From the NCBI GenBank assembly GCA_934463165.1, contig CAKSJG010000029.1:1-29377 (forward strand): a stretch of 29,377 nt of DNA, read 5' to 3'. Position numbers and translations under genes: made by a program. The notes under the pieces are model-generated. The model ran no database searches and was not told the origin of the DNA. It saw only the letters and a program-made list of their open reading frames with translations. Every line of letters starts with the position of its first letter. Positions within the stretch are counted from its first letter, which is position 1. The stretch is from an uncultured Clostridia bacterium (GTDB lineage Bacteria; Bacillota; Clostridia; UMGS1810). Of this stretch, positions 7,215 to 14,733 are shown piece by piece.

Positions 7215-9608
7215 TTACCAAACTTTTATTCTGTTTTCGGGTTTTACATACATACCGTCCTTTTCGCCTATTTCAAATGCATTGAAAAATTCCTTGCAGT
7301 TTGAAAACGGAATATTTACTCTGAGTTTATTCGGACTGTGTACATCAAATTCCGAAAGCTCTGTGCTTATTTCTCTGTCATATGCCGAGAACCAGCACTT
7401 TGCCGCATTTGAATACATCTTCTTATAATCCGGGAGCCCGGAATCCGCCGTCAGAACATCCGTTATGCATGCAGCGGCACTGATATCGCAAATGTTTTCG
7501 TTAAGCGTCAGCTCACCGTCCACTCTGATTCCCGCTAATGCTTCCTTGCCGTCATAAAGCTTTACGACATCATCGCAAACATCCTCAAACTTCTTCATAT
7601 CCTCTTCGGGAAGCCAATCGGTCTTGTTTCCGTCCTTATCATATTTTATTCCGTCGGGGTCAATGGCATGAGCAATTTCATGAGCTGCCACATAACCTAT
7701 GCCGCCGAGATTTTCTGCATATGTAGCGTCTTTGGAATAAAACGGCTTCATAATAATGGCTGTCGGAATTGTAACGTCGTTTGCATAAGGATCATAGCAT
7801 GCGTTAACCGTTGAAGAAGAAAGAATCCATTCTGTTTTATCAATCGGCTCGGACTGTTTTTTAATCAAATCCTCATGTCTCGCTTTGTATATTGCCAAAA
7901 CAGTGTCATACATTCTTCCGCCGTTTTTAACCGTAGGAATAAATACGCTGTCCGTTGAGGATGTTATATTCTCGGGAGATCCGATTTTAAACGTAATTGC
8001 GTTAATTTTCTCTGCAATTTTTGCCTTGGATTCGTCACTCAGCCAATCAGCCAAATTAATGCGTTTCACGTAAGCCGCTTTAATTTTCTGTGCCATATCC
8101 GCAACATATTTTTCGGTTTCATAATCCTTATATCTGCATCCGTACAGTTCATCAACATACTCGGGCATATATGTGCAAACCGCGCTTACGGCTCTTAAAA
8201 CAATTCTCTCATTTTTGTCGGGCTTATCCTCATCGTCGCTGTCATCTTCTTCATCTTTGTTATAGATCTCGCTGAAATTATCCGCTTCATCGGCAAATTC
8301 GTTATCAAGAAGCCCTCCCCAAACCGAAATAAGTATAACCTTTGCCGTTGCTTTAAGCTGTTCAATGTTGTCGTTTGTATAAAGGGAATTCATTTTTTTG
8401 AGGCTGTTCATATCGTATATGCATATTTTATCGTCTTTTTGATATCCGAAGCCTTCAACCAATTTTGCGGCATCGATATTCGGTGCGATTTGCTTTAATT
8501 CTTCAAACGATACGGTATCATAAATTTCATTTTCTTCAATTGTATTTACATCTGCCTTTTCGGACTCTGCTATGCTGTGTTCAAATTCAAAAGAAAGCTC
8601 GGCATCGTTTGCGGCATTTTCAGACCTTTCACCGGCAAGAATAAGTATTTTTTTAAGATAATCTTTATATGCCCGAACCTTTTCGGGGTCGCCGTCTTCA
8701 AAAAATTCCTTGCTCATATCCGAACTGCATGTACTGAATGAAAGCATATAACTGTCGCTTTCTTTGGGATTTGCCGCAAGAGAAACGCTGAAAAGTGTCG
8801 GTGTATACAGTTCATTCATAATTGTTATCAAAACATCATTTAACTGATCCGTTGTCTTTGCGGAATTAATTTTTACGAGATACTCACTGACAGGATAAAA
8901 GCCGTAGTTTTGTCTTTTTGATGAATCCATTGCTATATCCAGAAAACGCCTCACCCTTAATATATGCTCGGAGCGCATACCGTAAGATGATGAACTCGGC
9001 GCAAGAAGATCCGCAACAGAAATTACGGATTTATCCATTGCATCTTCGGCAAGCTTATCTAATACGCTCAGCGGTTTATCATCGTCATACGTAACTTTAT
9101 CAAGATTAAGTTTATTTATAGCGGCATAAAAGTCGTCTTTTCTGTTGGTCCCAAAAAGAGCATAAACCCTTTTGCAGAAAATTTCAAGCTGTTCTTCGGT
9201 AACAGGAGCATCCGGTGAAAACGTTCCCTCTCCCGTACCTGCTACAATACCGGACGCAAAAACATCGGCAAGCTCTTCTTTTGCCCATTCGGGAATATCA
9301 TTAAAGCTCTCTGCCGGCAGTCCCGTTGTTTTGGCATACTCCGAAGCATCAGGGAATGTGCCGAATGCACGGCGAAGCATTACAAGTGCCTGCGCTCTCG
9401 TAACGCCGTCTTCTTCATGCAAAAGACCGTCTTCATAGCCCTTAATTATATCTGTTTTTTTCACACCCTGATTGTAAAAATCCGCAGCATTAACCAAATA
9501 ATCTGCCACATATCCCCTTGTTGCGGGGTCATTCGGTGCAGCACTTACAGCGCCGGGCACCATAATCATTGTCGAAACCAACAGTGCCGTTAACTTTTTA
9601 AATTTCAT
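7215..9608 (-). CDS. SLH-domain-anchored M13 (neprilysin-like) metallopeptidase
   Basis: This 797-residue exported protein starts with a signal peptide ending near VSAAP (about residue 24). Two SLH repeats follow, at about 45-90 and 105-155 (for example FNDIPEWAKEELADVFASG and GTFSPDAPVTEEQ). SLH repeats bind secondary cell-wall polymers. The remainder is a peptidase of the M13 type. The zinc motif HEIAH is at 643-647, followed by AID, and ENICD at 704-708 supplies the third ligand (E704) and the conserved D708. Family M13 enzymes cleave short peptides and are often surface-bound. An acidic linker rich in D/E lies at about 455-470. The RBS AAGGAG sits 9 bases before the ATG. Fusion of SLH repeats to M13 is unusual in my experience and fits wall-bound peptide processing. 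Substrate unknown. Confidence 0.9.
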   Translation of the reverse strand: MKFKKLTALLVSTMIMVPGAVSAAPNDPATRGYVADYLVNAADFYNQGVKKTDIIKGYEDGLLHEEDGVTRAQALVMLRRAFGTFPDASEYAKTTGLPAESFNDIPEWAKEELADVFASGIVAGTGEGTFSPDAPVTEEQLEIFCKRVYALFGTNRKDDFYAAINKLNLDKVTYDDDKPLSVLDKLAEDAMDKSVISVADLLAPSSSSYGMRSEHILRVRRFLDIAMDSSKRQNYGFYPVSEYLVKINSAKTTDQLNDVLITIMNELYTPTLFSVSLAANPKESDSYMLSFSTCSSDMSKEFFEDGDPEKVRAYKDYLKKILILAGERSENAANDAELSFEFEHSIAESEKADVNTIEENEIYDTVSFEELKQIAPNIDAAKLVEGFGYQKDDKICIYDMNSLKKMNSLYTNDNIEQLKATAKVILISVWGGLLDNEFADEADNFSEIYNKDEEDDSDDEDKPDKNERIVLRAVSAVCTYMPEYVDELYGCRYKDYETEKYVADMAQKIKAAYVKRINLADWLSDESKAKIAEKINAITFKIGSPENITSSTDSVFIPTVKNGGRMYDTVLAIYKARHEDLIKKQSEPIDKTEWILSSSTVNACYDPYANDVTIPTAIIMKPFYSKDATYAENLGGIGYVAAHEIAHAIDPDGIKYDKDGNKTDWLPEEDMKKFEDVCDDVVKLYDGKEALAGIRVDGELTLNENICDISAAACITDVLTADSGLPDYKKMYSNAAKCWFSAYDREISTELSEFDVHSPNKLRVNIPFSNCKEFFNAFEIGEKDGMYVKPENRIKVW

Positions 9609-9673
9609 TTTGCCTCTCTCCTTAAATGTTTTGTTGTTGTTTTAAATGCATTTGTTTAACGTATTTTCGTCAA

Positions 9674-9784
9674 TCACCACCATAAAATATTATTGCTTTT
9701 TGCATTACACAAAATATGATGAAGCCCTGCGTCATTTCTTATTCGTAATCCGTTTCTGTTTATGTACTTTTGTTTTTCGGGCAT
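9674..9784 (-). pseudogene. 5' fragment of the HExxH gene (truncated duplicate)
   Basis: A 36-codon frame begins MPEKQKYINRNGLRIRND and matches the first residues of the protein at 10526-10978 (MFVKQKHINRNGLRIRND) through GLH. It then runs into unrelated residues and a stop. At DNA level 9719-9765 is almost identical to 10912-10958. No HExxH region follows. It is best read as the remnant of a second copy of the cassette, left upstream of the M13 peptidase. Confidence 0.8.
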
Positions 9785-9833
9785 GTTTTTCACCTTAATT
9801 AATATTACATGATTTTTTATCAAAAATCAAGCG

Positions 9834-9869
9834 TTTGTGACAAAATGCAGATTTTTGTGACAACTTGCA
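9834..9869 (-). repeat. Paired 16-bp direct repeats, spacing 20 (copy shared with 21541-21576)
   Basis: Two copies of TTTGTGACAA[A/C][A/T]TGCA lie at 9834-9849 and 9854-9869, 20 bases apart, about two helical turns. The 56-bp block 9822-9877 is repeated with few changes at 21529-21584 upstream of the Rhs operon. A binding site for a dimeric regulator is plausible, though no regulator is identified. Here the repeats lie downstream of the predicted promoter. Confidence 0.6.
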
Positions 9870-9889
9870 TGTTTTTGTCTCTCATATAT

Positions 9890-9920
9890 ATAGTAACAAA
9901 AATGCCCTGTTTTTCTTCAA
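9890..9920 (-). promoter_or_regulatory. Predicted promoter upstream of the M13 peptidase gene
   Basis: On the minus strand TTGAAG (9915-9920) is followed after 19 bases by TACTAT (9890-9895). The surrounding 80-90 bp are clearly related to the predicted promoter of the Rhs operon at 21381-21410. The leader to the peptidase ATG would be about 275 bases and would contain the truncated HExxH fragment. The promoter may originally have served that lost cassette. Confidence 0.45.
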
Positions 9921-10046
9921 AAAGTTCAAAATTTTTTAAAATTTGTTAAAAATATACAATTTTTTAAAATGATTTTTGTCTGCAAAGTCCATACGTAAAA
10001 ACGGCGCATGGACTTTGTATTTCATGAGTTATATATTATCTTTTTA

Positions 10047-10442
10047 TTACGGCTTTTCAATAACATCCGTAACAACCCATATACCGTCTTTTTTCTCTAT
10101 ATACCATTTGGCATAAACATCAGAAGAACCATACACATGTTCACCACTTCCGTTAAATGTTTCACAGTCATATTTAATAAACATTACACCTTTATGAAAA
10201 TTGTGAATTACAAATAACCTCCTGACATTTACATTTGCATCATAAATTTCATTATCAAACATCTCATTTCTGCTGTAATATCTATATAGTTCGGTATCAG
10301 CTACGGTATCTGATGCAGCATTACATTTAATACAATTTATAAAATCATTTAAGACGCTGTCTGTATCATGCAATATAATGCTATATGTAACACCAAACAA
10401 GACAATTATCGTTGCTATGATTATTAATACTGTTTTTCGCAT
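10047..10442 (-). CDS. Small membrane-anchored exported protein of unknown function
   Basis: This 131-residue protein starts at the second candidate ATG, which is preceded by AAAGGGAG at good spacing. An earlier start would add ten residues without a ribosome site. Residues about 4-24 form one hydrophobic segment with a positively charged start, so it is either a signal peptide or an uncleaved anchor. The outer part contains two cysteines close together (INCIKCN). It ends in a KWYIEKKDGIWVVTDV segment like that of small NTF2-like or lipoprotein-like domains of Firmicutes. It lies 83 bases after the HExxH gene, as the last intact gene of the Rhs island, and could be part of an immunity or accessory set. 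No family is assigned. Confidence 0.7.
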   Translation of the reverse strand: MRKTVLIIIATIIVLFGVTYSIILHDTDSVLNDFINCIKCNAASDTVADTELYRYYSRNEMFDNEIYDANVNVRRLFVIHNFHKGVMFIKYDCETFNGSGEHVYGSSDVYAKWYIEKKDGIWVVTDVIEKP

Positions 10443-10525
10443 AATTGCAGCTCCCTTTGATAAATGCAGCACCGTAATATAAACATCATATTCATCACTG
10501 TCACTTATCTCACATTAAATAATCT

Positions 10526-10978
10526 TTATGGATGCACTCTTGTCATTGCGTACGAATCCAACAGCCAATCAGCATATTCTTTAGCATAATGCTCTTCTTC
10601 ATCATCTGTCATATCATCGTCATTAATCCAACAAAAATAATGTGTAAGTTCATGTGCAACAGAATGCAATATTTCGGCAAGTGCATTGTCTTTTCCTATT
10701 TTTTTCATTTCAGATTCAAAATCTCCGGCAGAAACCTTTGCATAAGGTTCTTCTGATTTTGAAAACGGAAGAAAACATGTTGCACTTACCATTTCTCCAT
10801 CAAGAGCTTTTATATGTGAAGCATTTTTTATATATACTGTAATCCTTATAGGAAATTTCTCTTCCTTCCGCAGCCAACATGCAAACTCCGTGCATGCCCT
10901 TTTCACTTCCGGATGAAGCCCTGCGTCATTTCTTATTCGTAATCCGTTTCTGTTTATGTGCTTTTGTTTTACAAACAT
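10526..10978 (-). CDS. Small HExxH zinc-metalloprotein, following the orphan Rhs tip
   Basis: This 150-residue protein carries a metallopeptidase-type helix ILHSVAHELTHYF with HELTH at about residues 110-114. An acidic stretch and EEHYAKEYADWLLD follow, which could supply the third zinc ligand from a downstream glutamate. There is no signal peptide, so it is probably cytoplasmic unless exported another way. The start ATG at 10978 is chosen because GGGAGG lies 5 bases before it. The longer frame would overlap that site. It begins 17 bases after the orphan Rhs tip, the position normally held by an immunity gene, and a 5' fragment of the same gene is found at 9674-9784. It could be an immunity protein, a processing peptidase or an independent effector. 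No named family is claimed. Confidence 0.8.
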   Translation of the reverse strand: MFVKQKHINRNGLRIRNDAGLHPEVKRACTEFACWLRKEEKFPIRITVYIKNASHIKALDGEMVSATCFLPFSKSEEPYAKVSAGDFESEMKKIGKDNALAEILHSVAHELTHYFCWINDDDMTDDEEEHYAKEYADWLLDSYAMTRVHP

Positions 10979-10995
10979 CTTTTCCTCCCTCAAAA

Positions 10996-11304
10996 CTAAT
11001 ATTTTCTATGATCTCTACCAGGAGTGTGTTTTTTTGGTGGATTCACCCTTTTATTTGGATTTGAATTCCAATTATTTGACTGCTTCTTTTTTTCCTTTCT
11101 TTCACGACCCTGTTTCTTTTGGTTAGGTCTGGCATACGGATCATTTTTATTAGCATAGTATACATTAATTGCAGCAACAGTAACCGTCACAACAGCAACT
11201 ACCACTATAACTACCGCATCATCAACAATAGCAGCTCTTCCAAATGGGTCTTTATATTTTAATGGATTATTCCTACAATAAGTGTATAAATTATTGCTCT
11301 GCAT
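10996..11304 (-). CDS. Orphan Rhs tip: end of Rhs core plus variable C-terminal domain
   Basis: The first 20 or so residues (NLYTYCRNNPLKYKDPFG) are the last part of the Rhs core with the terminal DPxG motif. About 80 residues follow that differ completely from the tip of the main Rhs protein: a long hydrophobic stretch (VVIVVVAVVTVTVAAI), then a very basic tail ending HTPGRDHRKY. This is the structure of a polymorphic-toxin C-terminal domain, although its activity cannot be named. The ATG at the start of the frame is an internal methionine of the ancestral Rhs frame and has no ribosome site. Independent translation is therefore doubtful. It is separated from the core fragment 11313-11558 by a frameshift. 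Confidence 0.75.
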   Translation of the reverse strand: MQSNNLYTYCRNNPLKYKDPFGRAAIVDDAVVIVVVAVVTVTVAAINVYYANKNDPYARPNQKKQGRERKEKKKQSNNWNSNPNKRVNPPKKHTPGRDHRKY

Positions 11305-11312
11305 AATGGCAT

Positions 11313-11558
11313 TTATATCAGGAATCTTTTTCTCATTATCGGCATATTTTTATCACCATAAATCATATTATCTGTATTCCAATGGGTATCCATCGTTGTA
11401 AAGCAGCCTATTGACGGATCGTAATATCTGTTGCGAAGATATACAAAACCTGTTTCTTCATCAACATATTCACCGCAATATTTAAACGGATTTTCGGTAT
11501 CTGTTGTACTTGTGCTTTCCATATTGCCAAATGAGTCATATTCATAATAATTTTTCAA
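11313..11558 (-). pseudogene. Orphan Rhs core fragment (frameshifted, no start)
   Basis: The frame encodes the conserved Rhs core end (KYCGEYVDEETG, YLRNRYYDP, GCFTT), and 11395-11546 is 98% identical at DNA level to 15530-15681 in the main rhs gene (3 mismatches in 152 bp). After that it diverges into DTHWNTDNMIYGDK, then shifts frame. Adding one A to the five-A run at 11347-11351 (minus strand) would join it to the frame of 10996-11304 through KKYADNEKKIPDINAIMQSN, a natural Rhs sequence. The frame has only a TTG and no ribosome site at its beginning. It stays open about 11 codons further upstream (to about 11591). It is a silent spare end of an Rhs gene. Confidence 0.85.
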
Positions 11559-11656
11559 TTCATTTGACGTGTGAGGTTTGAATGTTATAATCGCATTGTC
11601 TTACAATCTTAAATACTTGAAAAGCAGATCAACAGTTTTATAAATCGGCACATGCT

Positions 11657-12535
11657 TTAGTCTACAGCCTGACTTTCATCCGCAAAAACCTTATACAGCA
11701 CTTTTGCTTCGCCGTCTTCTTTGTATAAAGCCGTGCAGTTTTTCATGTAAAAGCTTTTATTAACAATGCCCGTAATTTCTGTATCGCCGACTTTTATTTT
11801 ATCACCGGGCAGTTTATTTAATTTTCCGTAAACAACATCTATATCATATAATTTTGTTATTATTCTGTCTTCAAATTTATATACCTCTCCGCTGAAAGCA
11901 TAATAACACTCCAGTGCCCTTTCATAAACTAATTTAGACAGTATATTTCTTACATCTTCAGCAGTAATGAATCTGTCGGGATCATCCCCCTCATTTATCA
12001 ATCCAAGCGCCGCAGCGCAATTCATATAATCATTGGGATACACAATATCGGAAAATGCGTTCAAATTTCTTTGCGAATATATTTTGACATAGACACCGCC
12101 TATTCCCAAAGCCATCTTTACAAATTCCGAAAGTTTGCAATTATCTCCCGGTCTGAAATATCCGTCACCTGTGCCATTGATATAATTTCCACGAGTCGGA
12201 ACATTCATATTAATCAAAACTAATTCAACATGTAAAGGTGCAGTTGTTACATCCTTAAAAATTCCATCCGTAAGCTCTTTATCATCCGTGATATCAATAT
12301 CGGATTTAACATATAATCGGTAGAAAATATCTATTACTTCTTTTCTTGTAGCATATGTATCATGTATATATTTATCCACGTCCGGCACTAAACCGTTAAA
12401 CACTTCAAGCTTTTGAGCATCACTTAAATGCACATCTTCATTAGCATATGCAGACATGCCGAAATTTAATGAAATGCCCGGTACACTGCCAAGTATTATA
12501 CCCAATGCTGTAAGTAGTGTTATCAGTTTATTCAT
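11657..12535 (-). CDS. Exported protein with degenerate SLH repeats
   Basis: This 292-residue protein starts at the ATG preceded by AAAGGAG. The longer frame begins inside that ribosome site. A signal peptide ends around SAYANE (about residue 32). Three weak SLH-like units follow, best seen in GDGYFRPGDNCKLSEFVKMA and NAFSDIVYPNDYMNCAAALG...RFITAEDVRNILS. The C-terminal 60 residues are unlike SLH and may form a small beta domain. It is likely wall-associated. It is the third gene after the main rhs gene, in the same orientation, and lies directly before the orphan Rhs fragment. The function is unknown. A role as accessory or immunity protein for the Rhs locus is inference only. Confidence 0.75.
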   Translation of the reverse strand: MNKLITLLTALGIILGSVPGISLNFGMSAYANEDVHLSDAQKLEVFNGLVPDVDKYIHDTYATRKEVIDIFYRLYVKSDIDITDDKELTDGIFKDVTTAPLHVELVLINMNVPTRGNYINGTGDGYFRPGDNCKLSEFVKMALGIGGVYVKIYSQRNLNAFSDIVYPNDYMNCAAALGLINEGDDPDRFITAEDVRNILSKLVYERALECYYAFSGEVYKFEDRIITKLYDIDVVYGKLNKLPGDKIKVGDTEITGIVNKSFYMKNCTALYKEDGEAKVLYKVFADESQAVD

Positions 12536-12656
12536 GTGTTTTGCTCCTTTCATTCTATAAGTCTGTTTTTCTCTGTAATGATTTGAGTTTTATCATACAA
12601 AAAGATGTAGACACTGCAACCTGCAAATAAATTAGCATATATAGTTTCAATTGAAT

Positions 12657-12699
12657 TGTACACCTTTGTCATTTTTTTATTATTTAACAAAGGTGTACA
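12657..12699 (-). terminator. Hairpin between the two SLH genes
   Basis: A perfect 13-bp stem (12657-12669 with 12687-12699, core GTACACCTTTGT/ACAAAGGTGTAC) with a 17-base AT-rich loop lies 23 bases after the stop of the 12722-13696 gene. It lacks a strong T-run after the stem on the minus strand, so termination may be partial. Confidence 0.55.
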
Positions 12700-12721
12700 T
12701 TCCTTTTACCATAACATCGAA

Positions 12722-13696
12722 TCACGATTCCGCAATTTTATACAACCTGTTAAGCGTAACAATGCATTCCTCTTTTGAAATATTGTCTTTCGGATTAAAC
12801 TTACCCTTTTCATCACCTCTGAATAATCCCAAACAGGCGCATGATTTTACGCTTTCTTTTGCCCAGTCGGATATCTCATTCTCATCGGCAAAGTCAAATC
12901 CGGATTTTGATTCTTCCTTGTCATTGACTGTATATTCATATACCGACATCAAAATTTTTGCAAATTCTTCACGTGTTATAAAATCATACGGTTTAAACTC
13001 AGACTCACTCTTACCTTGAATTATTCCGAGGTTATATAGGCTTACAACACTTTTATTTTTTGTGTCGGAAAAAGGATTTTCGGCATCGATATCTTCAACG
13101 GGATTTATTTTTTCAATCAAACTATCCGCAAGTTCACAAACCTCAAGGCACGTAATGTCTCCGGTATAGTCAATCCGGTTCAACTTTGGCAGCAACCCGG
13201 TTTTTATCGACCGGTCAATATCATCTCTTGCCCATTCGGACGGTTCAAACGATATATCATCCGGAAGCTTAAGCAATTTGTTTTTAAGTGCGTAAACAGT
13301 TTCTAAAAAACGATTGTATTCGTTTAAATCCGCAACATACTGTTTGCCGTTATTACCGGTAAATCTACAGGCTTCAAAAATATATTTAATTACTGTATCA
13401 TCATTCTGTTTAATGCTTATATAATATATAGGCACATCATTTGCATAAACACAGCTTCCGTCATCTGTTAAACTCAATGATGTCAGTAAATTTATCAGAT
13501 ATTTAATTTCATTAGGTGAACTTGTCTGATAATTATATTTCAAATGATCTAAGTACATTGGTCCACCCGCATGTATTTCGATCTCTGTAACATCATCGCT
13601 GTTAATTTCTATAACATCATTTGCATAACAAATATTAAAATTAAATATAAATAATATACATGTTATTACGCATAAAATCAATATGCTTTTTTTCAT
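12722..13696 (-). CDS. Exported SLH-domain surface protein
   Basis: This 324-residue protein starts at the ATG 9 bases after AAGGAG. The longer frame adds 17 residues with no ribosome site. A signal peptide ends near CYAND (about residue 27). Residues about 30-135 form a domain of mixed beta/alpha character that I do not recognise. Three SLH units then run to the C-terminus. The first is degenerate (PSEWARDDIDRSIKTGLL), the other two are good (NLGIIQGKSESEFKPYDFIT and FADENEISDWAKESV...GDEKGKFNPKDNISKEE). SLH triplets bind pyruvylated wall polymers, so the protein should sit on the cell surface. It is the second gene after rhs, 73 bases behind the copper-amine-oxidase-N protein. Confidence 0.85.
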   Translation of the reverse strand: MKKSILILCVITCILFIFNFNICYANDVIEINSDDVTEIEIHAGGPMYLDHLKYNYQTSSPNEIKYLINLLTSLSLTDDGSCVYANDVPIYYISIKQNDDTVIKYIFEACRFTGNNGKQYVADLNEYNRFLETVYALKNKLLKLPDDISFEPSEWARDDIDRSIKTGLLPKLNRIDYTGDITCLEVCELADSLIEKINPVEDIDAENPFSDTKNKSVVSLYNLGIIQGKSESEFKPYDFITREEFAKILMSVYEYTVNDKEESKSGFDFADENEISDWAKESVKSCACLGLFRGDEKGKFNPKDNISKEECIVTLNRLYKIAES

Positions 13697-13769
13697 TGAC
13701 TGCATCTCCTTACCAACCGTAATATGATATGCGTGTATTAATACCATTTTTCTTCAAAATGTATAATAA

Positions 13770-14717
13770 TTATTCAGCTTTATCTGCAAATAATTTTATA
13801 GTCATTGATTTTTTATCAAGTTCTGTTTTACCGTTTAATTCTCTCATCAAATACTCTGCCGACAACTGAGAAAGATAAATTTTTCCGTCAATAATATATA
13901 TATTTCCCTCAGGTGACCACGGGCTTAATTGAATATCATAAGCAGAACCGTTTTTAATATCATCATTGCATACGGACATGTAATATACGTTTTCACCATT
14001 TTCCAACACGGATCTGATTGAGCAAATGTAATTTTTGTTTTTATATTTCAGCATTAAATTATTATCAATATCATACTTAATATCCGCGCCCAACGACTTG
14101 AAAAATGCCTCAAACGGTATTTTATATCTTCCGTCTTCCAGCAAAGCGGAATCATCCGTCAGCTCAATATCATTGACATATGTTTTTAATTTCCGGGCTC
14201 CCTTATACGTCCAATTTTTATCAACATATATTTTTACAGTCTTATTTGCTTCATCGAAAATAAATTCTCCGTCAAAAAAATTAATTATACCGCAGACAAT
14301 ATCCGATCCCAAATAAATTCTGTCATTTATAACAGTACATGTATCAAAACCGTTTAATCTGTAAAATTCAATATTTTTACCGTTCAGGCAATTAATCATT
14401 TTAAATTCATATGTACTGTCATAAAGCTTTTTTGATTTTACACATTTAAATAAATAACCGTTATAATCTAAATTGACAGCTTCATTCTCACTATCCCAAG
14501 TCACTTTCATCCCCATTATTTCAAATATTGCTCTCATGGGAATTTGTGCTAATCCATCCTCATAAAAGGACATATCACTTCCTTTTATTTCAATATCATT
14601 AACATATGTTGTTAAATATATTTTTGTATCAAGGTTTTGCGCAAAACATGATTCACATAAAACTAAACTTAACACAATGTACAATACCAATGCACTTAAA
14701 TTTTTTTGACATAACAT
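13770..14717 (-). CDS. Exported protein with two copper amine oxidase N-terminal-like domains
   Basis: This 315-residue protein has a signal peptide ending near CFAQ (about residue 26). Two similar halves follow. Each opens with TYVNDIE[IL] and contains DGxxxIPxxAxFxxxGxxxxxD (for example EDGLAQIPMRAIFEIMGMKV and EDGRYKIPFEAFFKSLGADI), which is the stalk-like copper amine oxidase N-terminal domain common in Clostridia surface proteins. These domains are not catalytic and are often wall-associated. The gene begins 16 bases after the rhs stop with AAGGAG at good spacing, so it is co-transcribed with rhs. Its position directly behind the toxin tip makes it the first candidate for a partner or immunity protein. 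That is inference. Confidence 0.85.
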   Translation of the reverse strand: MLCQKNLSALVLYIVLSLVLCESCFAQNLDTKIYLTTYVNDIEIKGSDMSFYEDGLAQIPMRAIFEIMGMKVTWDSENEAVNLDYNGYLFKCVKSKKLYDSTYEFKMINCLNGKNIEFYRLNGFDTCTVINDRIYLGSDIVCGIINFFDGEFIFDEANKTVKIYVDKNWTYKGARKLKTYVNDIELTDDSALLEDGRYKIPFEAFFKSLGADIKYDIDNNLMLKYKNKNYICSIRSVLENGENVYYMSVCNDDIKNGSAYDIQLSPWSPEGNIYIIDGKIYLSQLSAEYLMRELNGKTELDKKSMTIKLFADKAE

Positions 14718-14733
14718 ATTCTTTACTCCTTAT

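Noticed and set aside
9834..9869. LytTR-type binding site
   Set aside because: The repeats are 20 bases apart and lack a convincing match to the LytTR 9-base consensus, so no regulator family was named.
11338..11365. Programmed -1 frameshift in the orphan Rhs end
   Set aside because: A slip on a nearby A-rich run would also reach the second frame. However, the core fragment has no start codon, and a single missing base in a five-A run is the simpler explanation.
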